The position numbers and the translations under genes are program-made. Shown here piece by piece: positions 1 through 9,077 of a DNA stretch of 64,000 bases. Position 1 is the first letter of the stretch, and every line of letters begins with the position of its first letter. Source of the stretch: Varunaivibrio sulfuroxidans (GTDB taxonomy: Bacteria; Pseudomonadota; Alphaproteobacteria; Rhodospirillales; Magnetovibrionaceae); NCBI RefSeq assembly GCF_029318635.1, contig NZ_CP119676.1, positions 1,363,001 to 1,427,000 on the forward strand. The letters are read 5' to 3'. Below the pieces are notes generated by a model. It was not told the origin of the DNA, did not search any database, and worked only from the letters and a program-made list of their open reading frames with translations.

Positions 1-353
1 ACAATACCTTTATCGGTCAGGTTCATGCCGACGCCAACGGCGTTTGGCGCCTTAAACCCACGAAACCTGTCAAGCCGGGGATGTACACGCTGCGCATCGA
101 TCAGGTCGACGCCAAAGGCAAGGTCCTGGCGCGGATGGAATTTCCGTTTTCGCGCACCCAGACCGACACCCGTGCGTTGAAGCCCGGATCGTTCGTCGTC
201 GTCCAGCCGGGCAACAGCCTATGGCGGTTGGCGCGCAGAACCTATGGCGAGGGCGTTTTGTATTCGACGATTTATCAGGCCAACACCGATCAAATCAAGG
301 ACCCGAACCTGATTTACCCCGGCCAGGTTTTCACTTTGCCTGAAACCCGGTAG
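1..353 (+). CDS. LysM-domain protein, C-terminal part (5' end outside window)
   Basis: The reading frame is open from base 3, so the gene starts before the window and only about 116 residues are visible. The last 50 or so residues form a LysM peptidoglycan-binding domain: V-V-Q-P-G-N-S-L-W-R-L-A, then the Y-G-E-G segment, I-Y-Q-A-N and I-Y-P-G-Q-V-F-T-L-P. This motif order is typical of LysM modules at the end of alphaproteobacterial envelope proteins. The preceding residues (V-W-R-L-K-P, P-G-x-Y-T-L-R) resemble the beta-sandwich repeats that precede LysM in such proteins. A role in the periplasm or cell wall is inferred. The family of the missing N-terminus cannot be told. Confidence 0.8.
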   Translation, partial: NTFIGQVHADANGVWRLKPTKPVKPGMYTLRIDQVDAKGKVLARMEFPFSRTQTDTRALKPGSFVVVQPGNSLWRLARRTYGEGVLYSTIYQANTDQIKDPNLIYPGQVFTLPETR

Positions 354-403
354 AACGGCGCGGTCGGGCGTCCCCCGGGACGCGTTTTGAACCCAAATGA
401 AGC

Positions 404-1132
404 ATGATACATGATAAAGGAACCGAACACGTGATTCCCGGCGACCCCCTCAGGAGTGTTCTTATCCCAATCAACCGGGAAGGTTGGCCCTTCATCCTTC
501 TTTTCGCCGTTATTTCGCTTGGGCTTGGCTTGATCGCCGCTCCGCTCGGATGGTTGGGCGCGATCTTGACCCTGTGGTGCGTATATTTTTTTCGCGATCC
601 CGAGCGGGTCACCCCGATTCGCGACGGTCTGATCATCTCACCCGCCGACGGCGTCGTTCAGTTGATCGACGTGGCCACGCCGCCGCCGGAATTGGAAGTG
701 GGCGACAGCCCCCGACCACGGGTTTGCATTTTCATGAATGTCTTTAACGTCCACGTCAACCGCGCCCCGGCGGGGGGCGTCATCACCAAGATCGCCTATC
801 GGCCGGGAAAATTTCTCAACGCCTCGTTCGACAAGGCCAGCGTCGATAACGAACGGCAAAGCCTGGCGATGCGCACCGACGATGGCGCCGACATTATCTT
901 TGTTCAAATTGCCGGCCTTGTCGCCCGGCGCATTGTTTGTCAGGTCGAAGAAGGTCAAAGCATCAAAGCCGGACAACGTTTCGGACTGATCCGATTCGGC
1001 TCGCGGGTTGACGTCTATCTCCCCGAAGGGACCTCGCCGATGGTCTGCCCGGGTCAAATCGCCGTCGCCGGAGAAACCATCATCGCCGATTTGACCACAA
1101 GCGAAGCACCCCGCGAAGGCGACGTGCGATAA
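404..1132 (+). CDS. psd: Phosphatidylserine decarboxylase, short (PSD-A) form
   Basis: Converts phosphatidylserine to phosphatidylethanolamine with a pyruvoyl cofactor made by self-cleavage. The 242-residue protein has the usual features of the short proteobacterial form: membrane segments at about residues 28-62, the F-F-R-D-P-x-R motif after them, the S-P-A-D-G motif at about 79-83, the F-x-V-H-V-N-R motif near 114-120, and R-F-G-S-R with G199-S200 as the expected cleavage site that yields the alpha chain. It lies 24 bases before pssA on the same strand, so the two consecutive steps of PE synthesis look co-transcribed. The ATG at 404 gives the usual family length. Confidence 0.95.
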   Translation: MIHDKGTEHVIPGDPLRSVLIPINREGWPFILLFAVISLGLGLIAAPLGWLGAILTLWCVYFFRDPERVTPIRDGLIISPADGVVQLIDVATPPPELEVGDSPRPRVCIFMNVFNVHVNRAPAGGVITKIAYRPGKFLNASFDKASVDNERQSLAMRTDDGADIIFVQIAGLVARRIVCQVEEGQSIKAGQRFGLIRFGSRVDVYLPEGTSPMVCPGQIAVAGETIIADLTTSEAPREGDVR

Positions 1133-1156
1133 TTTTAAGTACAGGATCCCTCTTTC

Positions 1157-1963
1157 GTGCAAAGACCACGCCGCGCCCGCCTCTCTCTTAATAAAATGAT
1201 CCCCAACATGCTGACGCTGATCGCGCTCAGTTCCGGGCTGACCGCGATCCGCTTCGCCTACGAGGCGCGTTGGGAACACGCCGTGCTGGCGATCCTCGTC
1301 GCCGCCGTCCTGGACGGCCTGGACGGGCGCATCGCGCGCCTGATGAAAGGCACCAGCCGGTTCGGCGCGGAGCTCGATTCGTTGTCGGATTTTGTCTGTT
1401 TCGGAGTCGCGCCGCCGTTCATGCTCTATTTCTGGACCCTAGACGCCCTGGGCCGCTTCGGCTGGCTGTTGGTGCTGGCCTACGCCGTCAGCATGGTGCT
1501 GCGGCTGGCCCGTTTCAACACCGCGATCGACGACGCCGAAGCGCCGGCCTGGGCGACCGCATTTTTTACCGGCGTCCCCGCTCCGGCGGGCGCGGGTTTG
1601 ATTCTGTTGCCGATGATCCTGTCGTTCCAGGTCGGCGAAACGGTGATGCGAAACCCCGAATTCGTGGCCGCCTTCGTCGTCGTCGTGGCCGCCTTGCTGG
1701 TGAGCCGTCTGCCGACCTATTCACTAAAAAAAGTCAAGCTGACGCCGTCGATGATCCTTCCCGTCATGCTCGGCGTCGGCATTACCATCGCGTCGCTGAT
1801 GAGCGTACCCTGGCTCACGCTTTCGATCATCCTGTTCGCTTATCTGATCAGCTTCCCTTTCAGCTATCGCACGTACCGGGCGATGGAGCGCCGCCTTGGC
1901 GCACGCGCGCGAACGGGCGACGCGCCGAATGAAGGCGATGACGAGGACGCGAACGACGACTGA
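1157..1963 (+). CDS. pssA: CDP-diacylglycerol--serine O-phosphatidyltransferase
   Basis: Makes phosphatidylserine from CDP-diacylglycerol and serine at the inner membrane, feeding psd just upstream. The 268-residue protein shows the complete CDP-alcohol phosphatidyltransferase signature D-G-x2-A-R-x8-G-x3-D-x3-D: D56, G57, A60, R61, G70, D74 and D78. The rest is a series of hydrophobic helices ending in a charged acidic tail (D-D-E-D-A-N-D-D). The start is a GTG at 1157; an ATG at 1196 would drop 13 basic residues and is possible. The gene ends 15 bases from the convergent efflux operon, leaving no room for a separate terminator. Confidence 0.95.
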   Translation: MQRPRRARLSLNKMIPNMLTLIALSSGLTAIRFAYEARWEHAVLAILVAAVLDGLDGRIARLMKGTSRFGAELDSLSDFVCFGVAPPFMLYFWTLDALGRFGWLLVLAYAVSMVLRLARFNTAIDDAEAPAWATAFFTGVPAPAGAGLILLPMILSFQVGETVMRNPEFVAAFVVVVAALLVSRLPTYSLKKVKLTPSMILPVMLGVGITIASLMSVPWLTLSIILFAYLISFPFSYRTYRAMERRLGARARTGDAPNEGDDEDANDD

Positions 1964-1978
1964 TCCGAGGCGCGCCGA

Positions 1979-4900
1979 TTACGGCGTTGGGGTCCCGCGG
2001 TCCTCGGACGCGCCTCCGGTTCCGTTTTTTATCGCCTTGTCGCGCCGACGTCTTTCGCGCCACGCCCGCACGTTGGCGCGCACCATCAGCGCCGAGGGCG
2101 TCACCACCAGGGTCAGGACGGTCGAAAACGTCAACCCGAAAACGATCGCGATCGACAGCTGGCTCCACATCTGCGTGGACGGTGCGCCCACCGAAACATC
2201 GCGCGCCATGAAATCGATGTTGACGCGAAACACCATCGGCAACAATCCCAAGATGGTGGTGATGCTGGTCAACATCACCGGGCGCAGACGTTGCGCGCCG
2301 GTACGTAAAATGGCGTCCATCGCCGATGCGGTGGTCGTGGATAGGTGATCGAAGGTGTCAATCAGGACGATGTTGTTGTTGACCACGATCCCCGCCAACG
2401 CGATGACGCCGATGCCGCTCATGACGATCCCGAAAGGATGGCCCGTCACCAGCAAGCCGATGAACACCCCGATCGTTGACATGATCACCGCGGAGAGAAT
2501 TAAAAACGCCGAATAAAAGCTGTTGAACTGGGTCACCAGGATGATCGCCATGATAAACAGCGCTACCGCGAACGCCTTTTTCAGAAAGGCGCTGGCGTCT
2601 TTTTGATCCTTGTCCTCACCCTTGAAGGTAATGTCAACGCGCGGATCGAATCCGGCCTTGGCGACCCAGGCGCGCAATGTCTTCAACTTGGCGCTCGCCA
2701 ATACGCCTTCGCGGACGTCGGCCTTTATCGTCAAGACCCGCTTGGCGTCAACCCGCGATAGGGTGCTGACGCGCGGCTCGGCGACGCGGGTGACGAAATT
2801 GCTGAGCGGCACCGCACCACCGCCGGTCTCAAGGCGAATATGATCAAGTTCCGATAGGGTGCGATCGCGGGCAGGATAGCGGGCGCGAATATCGATCTCA
2901 TCGTCGGAATCGTTGGGCCGGTAACTGCCCAATTTAACCCCCGTGCTGGCCATGCGAATGGCGCTGCCGATCTGGCTGATGGTGACGCCGAACTTCGCCG
3001 CCTGGCCACGATCGACCTTGAACACCCAGTCGATGCCGGGCAGCGGGCGCGAATCCTCGATATTCATCAGGCCGTCCATGCCCGCCATGAAGGCGCGGGT
3101 TTTCTTGACCGCGTCCGGCAACAATTCGGGAAAGCGTGATGAAAATTGTATCTGGATCGGCTTGCCGACCTGAGGTCCCGTCTGGCGCTTGACTTGATCG
3201 ATGACGATGCCCGCGATGTCCTTGGTGCGCGCCGTGATAGCGTCCTGGATTTGCTGCACCGGGGGGCGCTTGTCCCAATCCTTGAATTCGATAAAGATGG
3301 TGCCGATGGTATCTTCGGGGGCGTTGTTGGCGGCCCCGCCGGAACCGGCCCCGGTACGGGTATACACCGAACGCACGCCGGCAACTCCGAAAATTCGGTT
3401 TTCCACCTTGCGCATCAGGGCGTCTTGCTCGTAAATCGACAAATTGCCCCGGGCGCGGACCAAGACCTGCTCGACCTCGGGCTCCACATTGGGGAAAAAT
3501 TCGACCCCCTTGCCGAAAAAGCCATAGGCGACCTGGACCCCGACCAGGACGGCGACGGCCGCCGCCAAGACCCAGGCCGGGCGGCGCAGGGCGCGACGCA
3601 AAACATCCAAGTACCAGCCGGTAAAGCCGCCGACATCTTCCAGGTGGCCGCTCTCGCCGCCGGCGATGGCGCGCATGGCGGCCTGACTGGCGGCCCCCGG
3701 CTTGCCGATATAGGCCCCCAGGGTGGGCACGAAAATAAGCGCCATCACCAGCGACGCACTGAGCACGATCACCAGGGTGATCGGCAGATATTTCATAAAC
3801 TCGCCAACTATGCCGGGCCAGAACATCAGCGGCAAAAACGCCGCCAGGGTCGTCGCCGTCGAGGCGATAATCGGCCACGCCATGCGTTTGGCGGCCATGG
3901 CGTAGGCCACTTTGCGCGTTTCGCCCTCGGTCATTTTTCGATCGGCGAACTCGGTCACCACGATGGCCCCGTCAACCAGCATCCCCACCGACAAAATCAA
4001 TGCGAACAGCACCACGGTGTTAAGCGTCATGCCGAACATCGCAATGACCAAGATGCCGCTCAAGAACGAACCCGGAATGGATATGCCGACCAAAATCGAC
4101 GAACGCACCCCGAGGGCCGCGATCACCACCACCATGACCAGGACGATCGCGCTTAGGACATTGTTTTTAAGGTCGTTCAGCCACGTCTTGACCTGCTTCG
4201 ATTTGTCTTGAGAATAACCGATGTGCACCGCGCGCCGCACATTGGCGGGCCAATTTTTGCTTTCGGCGTTGATTGCGGCGTGGACCTGGTTCACCGTATC
4301 GATGATGTTGGCGCCCAAGCGTTTGGATATCTCAAGGGCCACCGTCGGGCGGCCGTTGACCCTTGCGAACGAGGTCGGGTCTTTATAACTGCGCCGGATA
4401 TCGGCGATGTCGCCGAGGCGGACCACGGCGTCGCCCTTGACCTTGACCGGCAACGCCGCGATGTCGCCCAGGGTTTCCAGAAGCCCGGGGACTTTCAGGG
4501 AAAAACGCCCGTGGCCGGTATCCTGAAAGCCCGCCGCCACCAAAAGGTTCGAGCTTCGCACCAACGCCGCCGCCTGATCGGGCGACAGGCCATAACTTTC
4601 CACACGCGCAGGGTCGATGACGATTTCGATTTGCTCGGTGCGGTCGCCGGCGATATTGGCCTCAAGGACCGGGGTCAATCCCTCGATCCGATCCTTCAGG
4701 TCGCGCCCCAGCTTGAGCAGCGCCCGTTCCGGCAGGTCGCCCGACAACGTCGCCACGACAACGGGAAACAGGCTGATGTTGATTTCCTTAACCGTCGGAT
4801 CGTCGGTGCCGTCGGGCAGTTTCGACTTCGCGGTATCGACCCTGTCGCGCGTGTCGCGCAGCGCCTTATCGGCGTTAAAGCCGGCTTCGAATTCAAGCAC

Positions 4901-5176
4901 GATGGAGGCGCCGCCCTGATAGGCGCGCGAACGCATTTCCTTGAGCCCCTCGACGGAACGCACCTCCTGTTCGATCGGACGGAGCAATAGGCGTTCGGCG
5001 TCTTCCGGCGAAATTCCTTCGTGCGTGATGCCCACGATAATGTAGGGAATTTTGATATCCGGTTCGGCTTCTTTCGGAATTTCGACGAACGCCACCGTGC
5101 CCGCAATCAACAACAGGACCAGCGTGGCGATGACCGTTCGCGAACGACTGAAGGCGGCGTCTATGAGGGCTTTCAT
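1979..5176 (-). CDS. RND-family efflux pump inner-membrane transporter (HAE1/AcrB type)
   Basis: About 1,065 residues, the normal size for an AcrB-type proton-driven exporter. The N-terminal membrane helix (T-V-I-A-T-L-V-L-L-L) is followed by the first periplasmic porter domain, a block of helices at roughly 340-510, the second large periplasmic domain and the final helix block ending near 1040. G-x-x-V-x-N-N-N-I-V-L-I-D in the C-terminal half is characteristic. The ATG at 5176 is preferred because it begins with the usual M-K-A-L-I-D-A-A-F and lies 4 bases past the stop of the adaptor gene; a longer start at 5206 would overlap that gene. No outer-membrane channel gene is adjacent, so a shared TolC-type protein is expected. 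Substrates cannot be read from sequence. Confidence 0.93.
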   Translation of the reverse strand: MKALIDAAFSRSRTVIATLVLLLIAGTVAFVEIPKEAEPDIKIPYIIVGITHEGISPEDAERLLLRPIEQEVRSVEGLKEMRSRAYQGGASIVLEFEAGFNADKALRDTRDRVDTAKSKLPDGTDDPTVKEINISLFPVVVATLSGDLPERALLKLGRDLKDRIEGLTPVLEANIAGDRTEQIEIVIDPARVESYGLSPDQAAALVRSSNLLVAAGFQDTGHGRFSLKVPGLLETLGDIAALPVKVKGDAVVRLGDIADIRRSYKDPTSFARVNGRPTVALEISKRLGANIIDTVNQVHAAINAESKNWPANVRRAVHIGYSQDKSKQVKTWLNDLKNNVLSAIVLVMVVVIAALGVRSSILVGISIPGSFLSGILVIAMFGMTLNTVVLFALILSVGMLVDGAIVVTEFADRKMTEGETRKVAYAMAAKRMAWPIIASTATTLAAFLPLMFWPGIVGEFMKYLPITLVIVLSASLVMALIFVPTLGAYIGKPGAASQAAMRAIAGGESGHLEDVGGFTGWYLDVLRRALRRPAWVLAAAVAVLVGVQVAYGFFGKGVEFFPNVEPEVEQVLVRARGNLSIYEQDALMRKVENRIFGVAGVRSVYTRTGAGSGGAANNAPEDTIGTIFIEFKDWDKRPPVQQIQDAITARTKDIAGIVIDQVKRQTGPQVGKPIQIQFSSRFPELLPDAVKKTRAFMAGMDGLMNIEDSRPLPGIDWVFKVDRGQAAKFGVTISQIGSAIRMASTGVKLGSYRPNDSDDEIDIRARYPARDRTLSELDHIRLETGGGAVPLSNFVTRVAEPRVSTLSRVDAKRVLTIKADVREGVLASAKLKTLRAWVAKAGFDPRVDITFKGEDKDQKDASAFLKKAFAVALFIMAIILVTQFNSFYSAFLILSAVIMSTIGVFIGLLVTGHPFGIVMSGIGVIALAGIVVNNNIVLIDTFDHLSTTTASAMDAILRTGAQRLRPVMLTSITTILGLLPMVFRVNIDFMARDVSVGAPSTQMWSQLSIAIVFGLTFSTVLTLVVTPSALMVRANVRAWRERRRRDKAIKNGTGGASEDRGTPTP

Positions 5177-5180
5177 GCTG

Positions 5181-6329
5181 TTATCCGGCTCCCGCCGCAG
5201 ATGCAAAAACGGGCTGTACGGTCTCGCCGACCTTGACGAATTCCTGCCCGACCGTGATCACGGTGACGGTGTCGGGCAGTCCCGCGACCCACATTCCTTT
5301 GGTCGTATCGGTGGTCATGCGCACGGGATAGAACACCACCCGATTATTCCCATCCACGGCTTTAATTCCAACCTCGCCCTTATCCGACAACGTCAGCAAC
5401 GCCGGAGACAGATGCTGGACGCGACGCGATTTTAAAGGCAACGACAGTTGCGCCGTCATGCCGCCGGCCAACCGTCCGACGGCCTCGCCAAGCGACGGTT
5501 GGCCCGTGGCGTCAACGACGGCTTCGACGCGGAAGGTGCGTGTCGAAGGCTCGGCGATCCTCGAAACATAACTGACCCGAGCGGCCATGTGCGCACCGTC
5601 GGGCAGCGTCACCTCGACCGGACCTCCCATCACGACGTGCGCGGCGTCCCGCTCGGAGACCTCGCCCACAACCTTGATCCCTGCGCTGTCGATAACCGTC
5701 GCCACCGGCGCGCCGACCGCCAGATAATCGCCGACCTCGACGGGCAGCGCATCCACGTAGCCCGCGAACGGCGCCTTGATCGCGGTACGCAGAAGGTCCA
5801 GCCGCGCCGCCGCCACTTGGGCGCGGGCGGCCTCCAAGTCGGCTTTCGCCTCGGCGACCTTAAGGGTCGAACGGTAGCCCTGCTTGGACAACTGACGGGC
5901 CGCCTTCTCGGCGATGGTGCGTTCATTGAGCAAAGCCTCGCCCTGGGCCAAGCGCGCCGGTCGATCGTCCGCGGCGAGGCGGACCAAAAGCGCGCCCGCA
6001 TCTACTTTTTGCCCTTTAAGTACGGGCACGGCGCTGACCGTTCCCTTGGTTTCGGCCCGGATTACCACGGTACGCAGCGCTTCGGTCTCGCCGTTGAGGA
6101 CCAATTGCGACGACCGCTCTTGAGCGTGCAGGGTCTGCGCCATCACCCGGGGCGGCGGGACGGTTTGGGAGGCGATTTGTTTTTGCGGCGCGTTCTTGCC
6201 GCCCACCATCCCCGAGGCGACCCAGCCGCCGGCCACGACCACCACCACGACGGCGAGAAGGTACGAGCGGGGAACCCTGCGCAGAAACCGAGGTCCCCGC
6301 GACGCCATTTCCTGGGAACGATCGCTCAT
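5181..6329 (-). CDS. RND efflux periplasmic adaptor (HlyD/AcrA family membrane-fusion protein)
   Basis: Links the RND transporter encoded immediately downstream to an outer-membrane channel. The 382-residue protein has one N-terminal membrane anchor at about 18-42 (L-L-A-V-V-V-V-V-V-A-G-G-W-V-A), then the biotinyl-lipoyl-like halves (V-I-R-A-E-T-K-G-T-V; A-P-F-A-G-Y-V) flanking an alanine-rich helical hairpin (about 145-195), and the beta-barrel and membrane-proximal domains. The arginine-rich leader before the anchor is long, so an uncleaved anchor is likely. The start overlaps the end of the padR gene by 4 bases (ATGA), showing translational coupling in a padR-adaptor-pump operon. Confidence 0.92.
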   Translation of the reverse strand: MSDRSQEMASRGPRFLRRVPRSYLLAVVVVVVAGGWVASGMVGGKNAPQKQIASQTVPPPRVMAQTLHAQERSSQLVLNGETEALRTVVIRAETKGTVSAVPVLKGQKVDAGALLVRLAADDRPARLAQGEALLNERTIAEKAARQLSKQGYRSTLKVAEAKADLEAARAQVAAARLDLLRTAIKAPFAGYVDALPVEVGDYLAVGAPVATVIDSAGIKVVGEVSERDAAHVVMGGPVEVTLPDGAHMAARVSYVSRIAEPSTRTFRVEAVVDATGQPSLGEAVGRLAGGMTAQLSLPLKSRRVQHLSPALLTLSDKGEVGIKAVDGNNRVVFYPVRMTTDTTKGMWVAGLPDTVTVITVGQEFVKVGETVQPVFASAAGAG

Positions 6330-6874
6330 CGGCCCGCCTCCTCGTGCGCATCGTCACCAAGCAAGTCGGCGCGGTGGGTTTCCATGTAGGTCACGACCGC
6401 TTCATAGATCGCCTGACCGACCCCGCAGATGAAGCGTGGGCCGTCGCCCATCGCCTCGCAGGGGTGATCGCTCCCGTGCGCCTTGAGACACGCCGCCCGC
6501 TGACGGTGATCATCGAGATAGGCGTCGAAGACGTCCTTGAGGTGTTGCTTGTCCATCATCTCGGAGAAAAAAAACATGAACATGGTTTCGGAACGAATTT
6601 TATCCGGCCCCGGCATCTCCTTCAGCGCCTCGGCGAACAGCGCGCGCCCGGTCGGCGTTATCGAATAGACCTTTTTGTCGGGACGACCGTGCTGTTCCAT
6701 TTCCACGCAATCGACCAATCCTTGCGCGCTCAATTGGCCGAGCGCGGGATAGATCGACCCGAAACCGGCGCCGTAAAAATCGGAAAAGCGCCCGTCTTCG
6801 AACTGTTTGCGAATTTCATAACCGCTGGCGTCGCCCAGCGTCAGTACTCCCAGACACAATATTTTCGCATCCAT
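6326..6874 (-). CDS. PadR-family transcriptional regulator
   Basis: The 182-residue protein has a PadR winged helix over residues 1-85 (L-G-V-L-x-L-G-D-A-S-G-Y-E-I, then G-S-I-Y-P-A-L-G-Q-L, and the wing K-K-V-Y-S-I-T-P-T-G-R) and a C-terminal dimerisation helix region as in the Vir/AphA-like subgroup. It is the first gene of the operon and overlaps the adaptor start by 4 bases. PadR proteins next to multidrug pumps are usually repressors relieved by the pump substrate; that role is inferred here. A 14-bp perfect palindrome 55 bases upstream of its start is the best operator candidate. Confidence 0.9.
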   Translation of the reverse strand: MDAKILCLGVLTLGDASGYEIRKQFEDGRFSDFYGAGFGSIYPALGQLSAQGLVDCVEMEQHGRPDKKVYSITPTGRALFAEALKEMPGPDKIRSETMFMFFFSEMMDKQHLKDVFDAYLDDHRQRAACLKAHGSDHPCEAMGDGPRFICGVGQAIYEAVVTYMETHRADLLGDDAHEEAGR

Positions 6875-6929
6875 GCGCGCGGGCTCCCCTCGCTTCCGCC
6901 TTCAATATAACGATTCGATATAAAATAGG

Positions 6930-6943
6930 ACGATATATATCGT
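6930..6943. promoter_or_regulatory. Candidate PadR operator, palindrome ACGATATATATCGT
   Basis: This is a perfect 14-bp palindrome in an AT-rich stretch (about 6905-6958) that contrasts with the GC-rich genes around it. It is placed where the promoter of the padR-adaptor-pump operon should lie. Related ATAT-rich repeats flank it (CGATATAAAA at 6916, ATATATATTA at about 6947). PadR repressors usually bind AT-rich dyads over their own promoter, so autoregulation is the simplest reading. No protein-DNA evidence can be read from sequence alone. Confidence 0.45.
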
Positions 6944-6987
6944 GTCAATATATATTACGGAATATACCGCGAAGCCGGGGCGCGTCA

Positions 6988-7605
6988 TCAAAGCGGGTTT
7001 TCATCATCCTTGTCGGAAGGCGCCGCGGAACCCTCCCCACTTTCCCGCCGGCGCACCCCTTCGCGGTAGCCTTCGCCGTCGCCGAATTCCGAAAAGCGCG
7101 CATAGCGGGCGTGGGGGTCGGCGATCTTGCGCGCGTGCTTGATCGGGCACCAGCGCTGCTCGGTACGGCTGGCGATCTCGCGCACGTAGGCGATCACCCC
7201 ATTGGCGTAACCGCAATACAGGCAATTCAGTTTTTCCACCGTATTGAGATACGCCAGATGATGCCGGTCCATGGCGATGAACGCCTCCCTGGGCACCTTG
7301 GCGATGCCGTAAACGGGAAAGCAGACCATTTGATAAACCGTCGTAAATCCGTCGAGCAGGGCGATCGGGAGGATCAGCCCATAAATAAACGGCGCGGTAA
7401 GAAAAGAACTGACCCGGGAATGGCGCCAAAAGTGGAGCATCCCCTGTTTGAGGCGGCGCTGTCGGGCCAGGGCTTCGGCTTCGAAACGCACCTTCTTTTT
7501 TTCGATCGAAAATGCAAATTTTTCGCGCTGCTTGCCGAATTCCCGCTCCAGATCCGCCTGTAGGGCGTTCATTTTTTCGAGGATCGTCTCGATCGTTTCG
7601 TGCAT
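6988..7605 (-). CDS. Conserved protein of unknown function with coiled-coil start and Cys pair
   Basis: About 205 residues from the ATG at 7605. The longer open frame upstream covers the start of the divergent MATE gene and is not protein-like. Residues 1-45 are charged and helical (L-E-K-M-N-A-L-Q-A-D-L-E-R-E-F). A hydrophobic segment follows at about 65-95 (F-L-T-A-P-F-I-Y-G-L-I-L-P-I-A-L-L-D-G-F). Then comes a conserved-looking block: H-H-L-A-Y-L-N, C-L-Y-C-G-Y-A-N-G, Y-V-R-E-I-A-S-R-T-E-Q and W-C-P-I-K-H-A. The C-x-x-C pair plus a third Cys could bind metal or a cofactor. I recall similar uncharacterised proteins in alphaproteobacteria but know no function. Confidence 0.7.
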   Translation of the reverse strand: MHETIETILEKMNALQADLEREFGKQREKFAFSIEKKKVRFEAEALARQRRLKQGMLHFWRHSRVSSFLTAPFIYGLILPIALLDGFTTVYQMVCFPVYGIAKVPREAFIAMDRHHLAYLNTVEKLNCLYCGYANGVIAYVREIASRTEQRWCPIKHARKIADPHARYARFSEFGDGEGYREGVRRRESGEGSAAPSDKDDENPL

Positions 7606-7675
7606 CGAACTCTCCGCATTGGGGAAATTAAAGACGGCTTGGCCCAGCGGCGCAAAGCATGTCATGGTGCGGTCC

Positions 7676-9022
7676 ATGATGGCTATTAAAAAGCGCACGC
7701 GTCCCACCCCTGGAACCGAGAACTGGAACCGCCGGATATGGTCCCTCGCCGGACCGATTATCCTGTCCAACGTCTCGGTACCCTTGTTGGGCGCGGTGGA
7801 TACCGCCGTCGCCGGACGCCTGCCCGGTCCCCAGGCCATCGGCGCCGTCGCCATCGGGGCCTTGGTGTTCAATTTCATCTATTGGGGCTTCGGTTTTTTG
7901 CGCATGGGAACCAGCGGGTTCACCGCCCAGGCCAAGGGCGCGGGCGATCACGACGAAGTGCGCGCGGTGCTGGCGCGCGCCGTGATACTGGCGCTCGCCC
8001 TGGGCGTCGGCGTAACCCTGCTGCAAGTCCCCATCGCCGAGCTCGCCTTCGGCTTGATTAAAACCGGCCACGAGGTCGAAACGATGGCCCGCACCTATGT
8101 CGCGGTGCGCATCTGGGGCGCGCCCGCCGCGCTTGTCAATTACGCCTTTTTGGGTTGGTTCATCGGCATGCAGAACACCCGCGCCGCGCTTTATCTGCAA
8201 GTGGCCATGAACCTGCTCAACGTCGCCCTCGACATCCTGTTCGTGCCGGTGATGGGCATGGGGGTCGAGGGCATCGCCGTCGCCACCTTAATCTCGGAGA
8301 TTTGCGCCGCCCTGTTGGCGCTGTGGATCATACGCGCGCCGCTTCGGGCGCTCGGCGGGGTGTGGGTGCGCCGGCGCATTTTCGATCTCGCCCAACTGCG
8401 CCGCATGGCGGCGGTCAACGGCGATATTTTCGTTCGCACCTTAGGACTGATCGGCGCCTTCGCCCTGTTCACGGCGATGTCGGCGCGGATGGGGGCGATG
8501 GTTCTGGCGGCGAACACGATTTTGCTCAATTTTCAAAGCATCATGGCCTACGCTCTGGACGGCTTCGCCCACGCCGCCGAGGCGCTGAGCGGCCTGTTCG
8601 TCGGCGCCCGCGACCGTACCCGTTTTCGCCGCGCGGTGAAGGTTTCCAGCCTGTGGGCGTTCGCCTTCGCCCTCGTCTTTTCCGCCTTTTACGCCGTCAT
8701 GGGGCCGTCTCTGATCGCCTTGATGAGCACCGACGCCCAGGTTCGCGAAACGGCGGGACGGTATCTGCCCTGGCTCGCGGCGTCGCCTCTGATTTCGGTG
8801 TGGAGCTTTCAGTTGGACGGCATCTTCATCGGCGCGACCCGGACCCGCGCGTTGCGCAACGCGATGGTCGCCTCGGTCATCGTGTACGCCGCCTGCGTGT
8901 TCTATTTCATGGACATGCTGGGCAATCACGGCCTGTGGTTGGCGTTCATGGTGCTGATGGTGTTGCGCGCCGTCACCTTGCTGATCCCCTATCCGGCGTT
9001 GGTGCGTTCGATATCTCCTTGA
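7676..9022 (+). CDS. MATE-family efflux transporter (DinF-like)
   Basis: Multidrug and toxin extrusion permease that exports substrates by cation antiport. About 448 residues with some 12 hydrophobic segments in two related halves. Recognisable MATE features are the opening W-x-L-A-G-P-I-I-L-S-N-V-S-V-P-L-L-G-A-V-D-T-A-V, the G-F-L-R-M-G-T-S-G-F-T-A-Q-A loop, and the corresponding L-N-F-Q-S-I-M-A-Y-A-L-D-G-F-A-H-A-A-E-A motif in the second half. These place it in the DinF subgroup. The open frame extends further upstream over the divergent gene, but ATG 7676 (or 7664) gives the standard start just before the first helix. Substrate unknown. Confidence 0.9.
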   Translation: MMAIKKRTRPTPGTENWNRRIWSLAGPIILSNVSVPLLGAVDTAVAGRLPGPQAIGAVAIGALVFNFIYWGFGFLRMGTSGFTAQAKGAGDHDEVRAVLARAVILALALGVGVTLLQVPIAELAFGLIKTGHEVETMARTYVAVRIWGAPAALVNYAFLGWFIGMQNTRAALYLQVAMNLLNVALDILFVPVMGMGVEGIAVATLISEICAALLALWIIRAPLRALGGVWVRRRIFDLAQLRRMAAVNGDIFVRTLGLIGAFALFTAMSARMGAMVLAANTILLNFQSIMAYALDGFAHAAEALSGLFVGARDRTRFRRAVKVSSLWAFAFALVFSAFYAVMGPSLIALMSTDAQVRETAGRYLPWLAASPLISVWSFQLDGIFIGATRTRALRNAMVASVIVYAACVFYFMDMLGNHGLWLAFMVLMVLRAVTLLIPYPALVRSISP

Positions 9023-9077
9023 CGGACAGCCCCCGCATGCATGCTCATGACCACACCCTCCAGACGAAAGGTTCCCA

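Noticed and set aside
3146..4156. Long plus-strand open frame opposite the RND pump
   Set aside because: It is a shadow of the GC-rich pump gene, with low-complexity H/R/D-rich translation and no family features.
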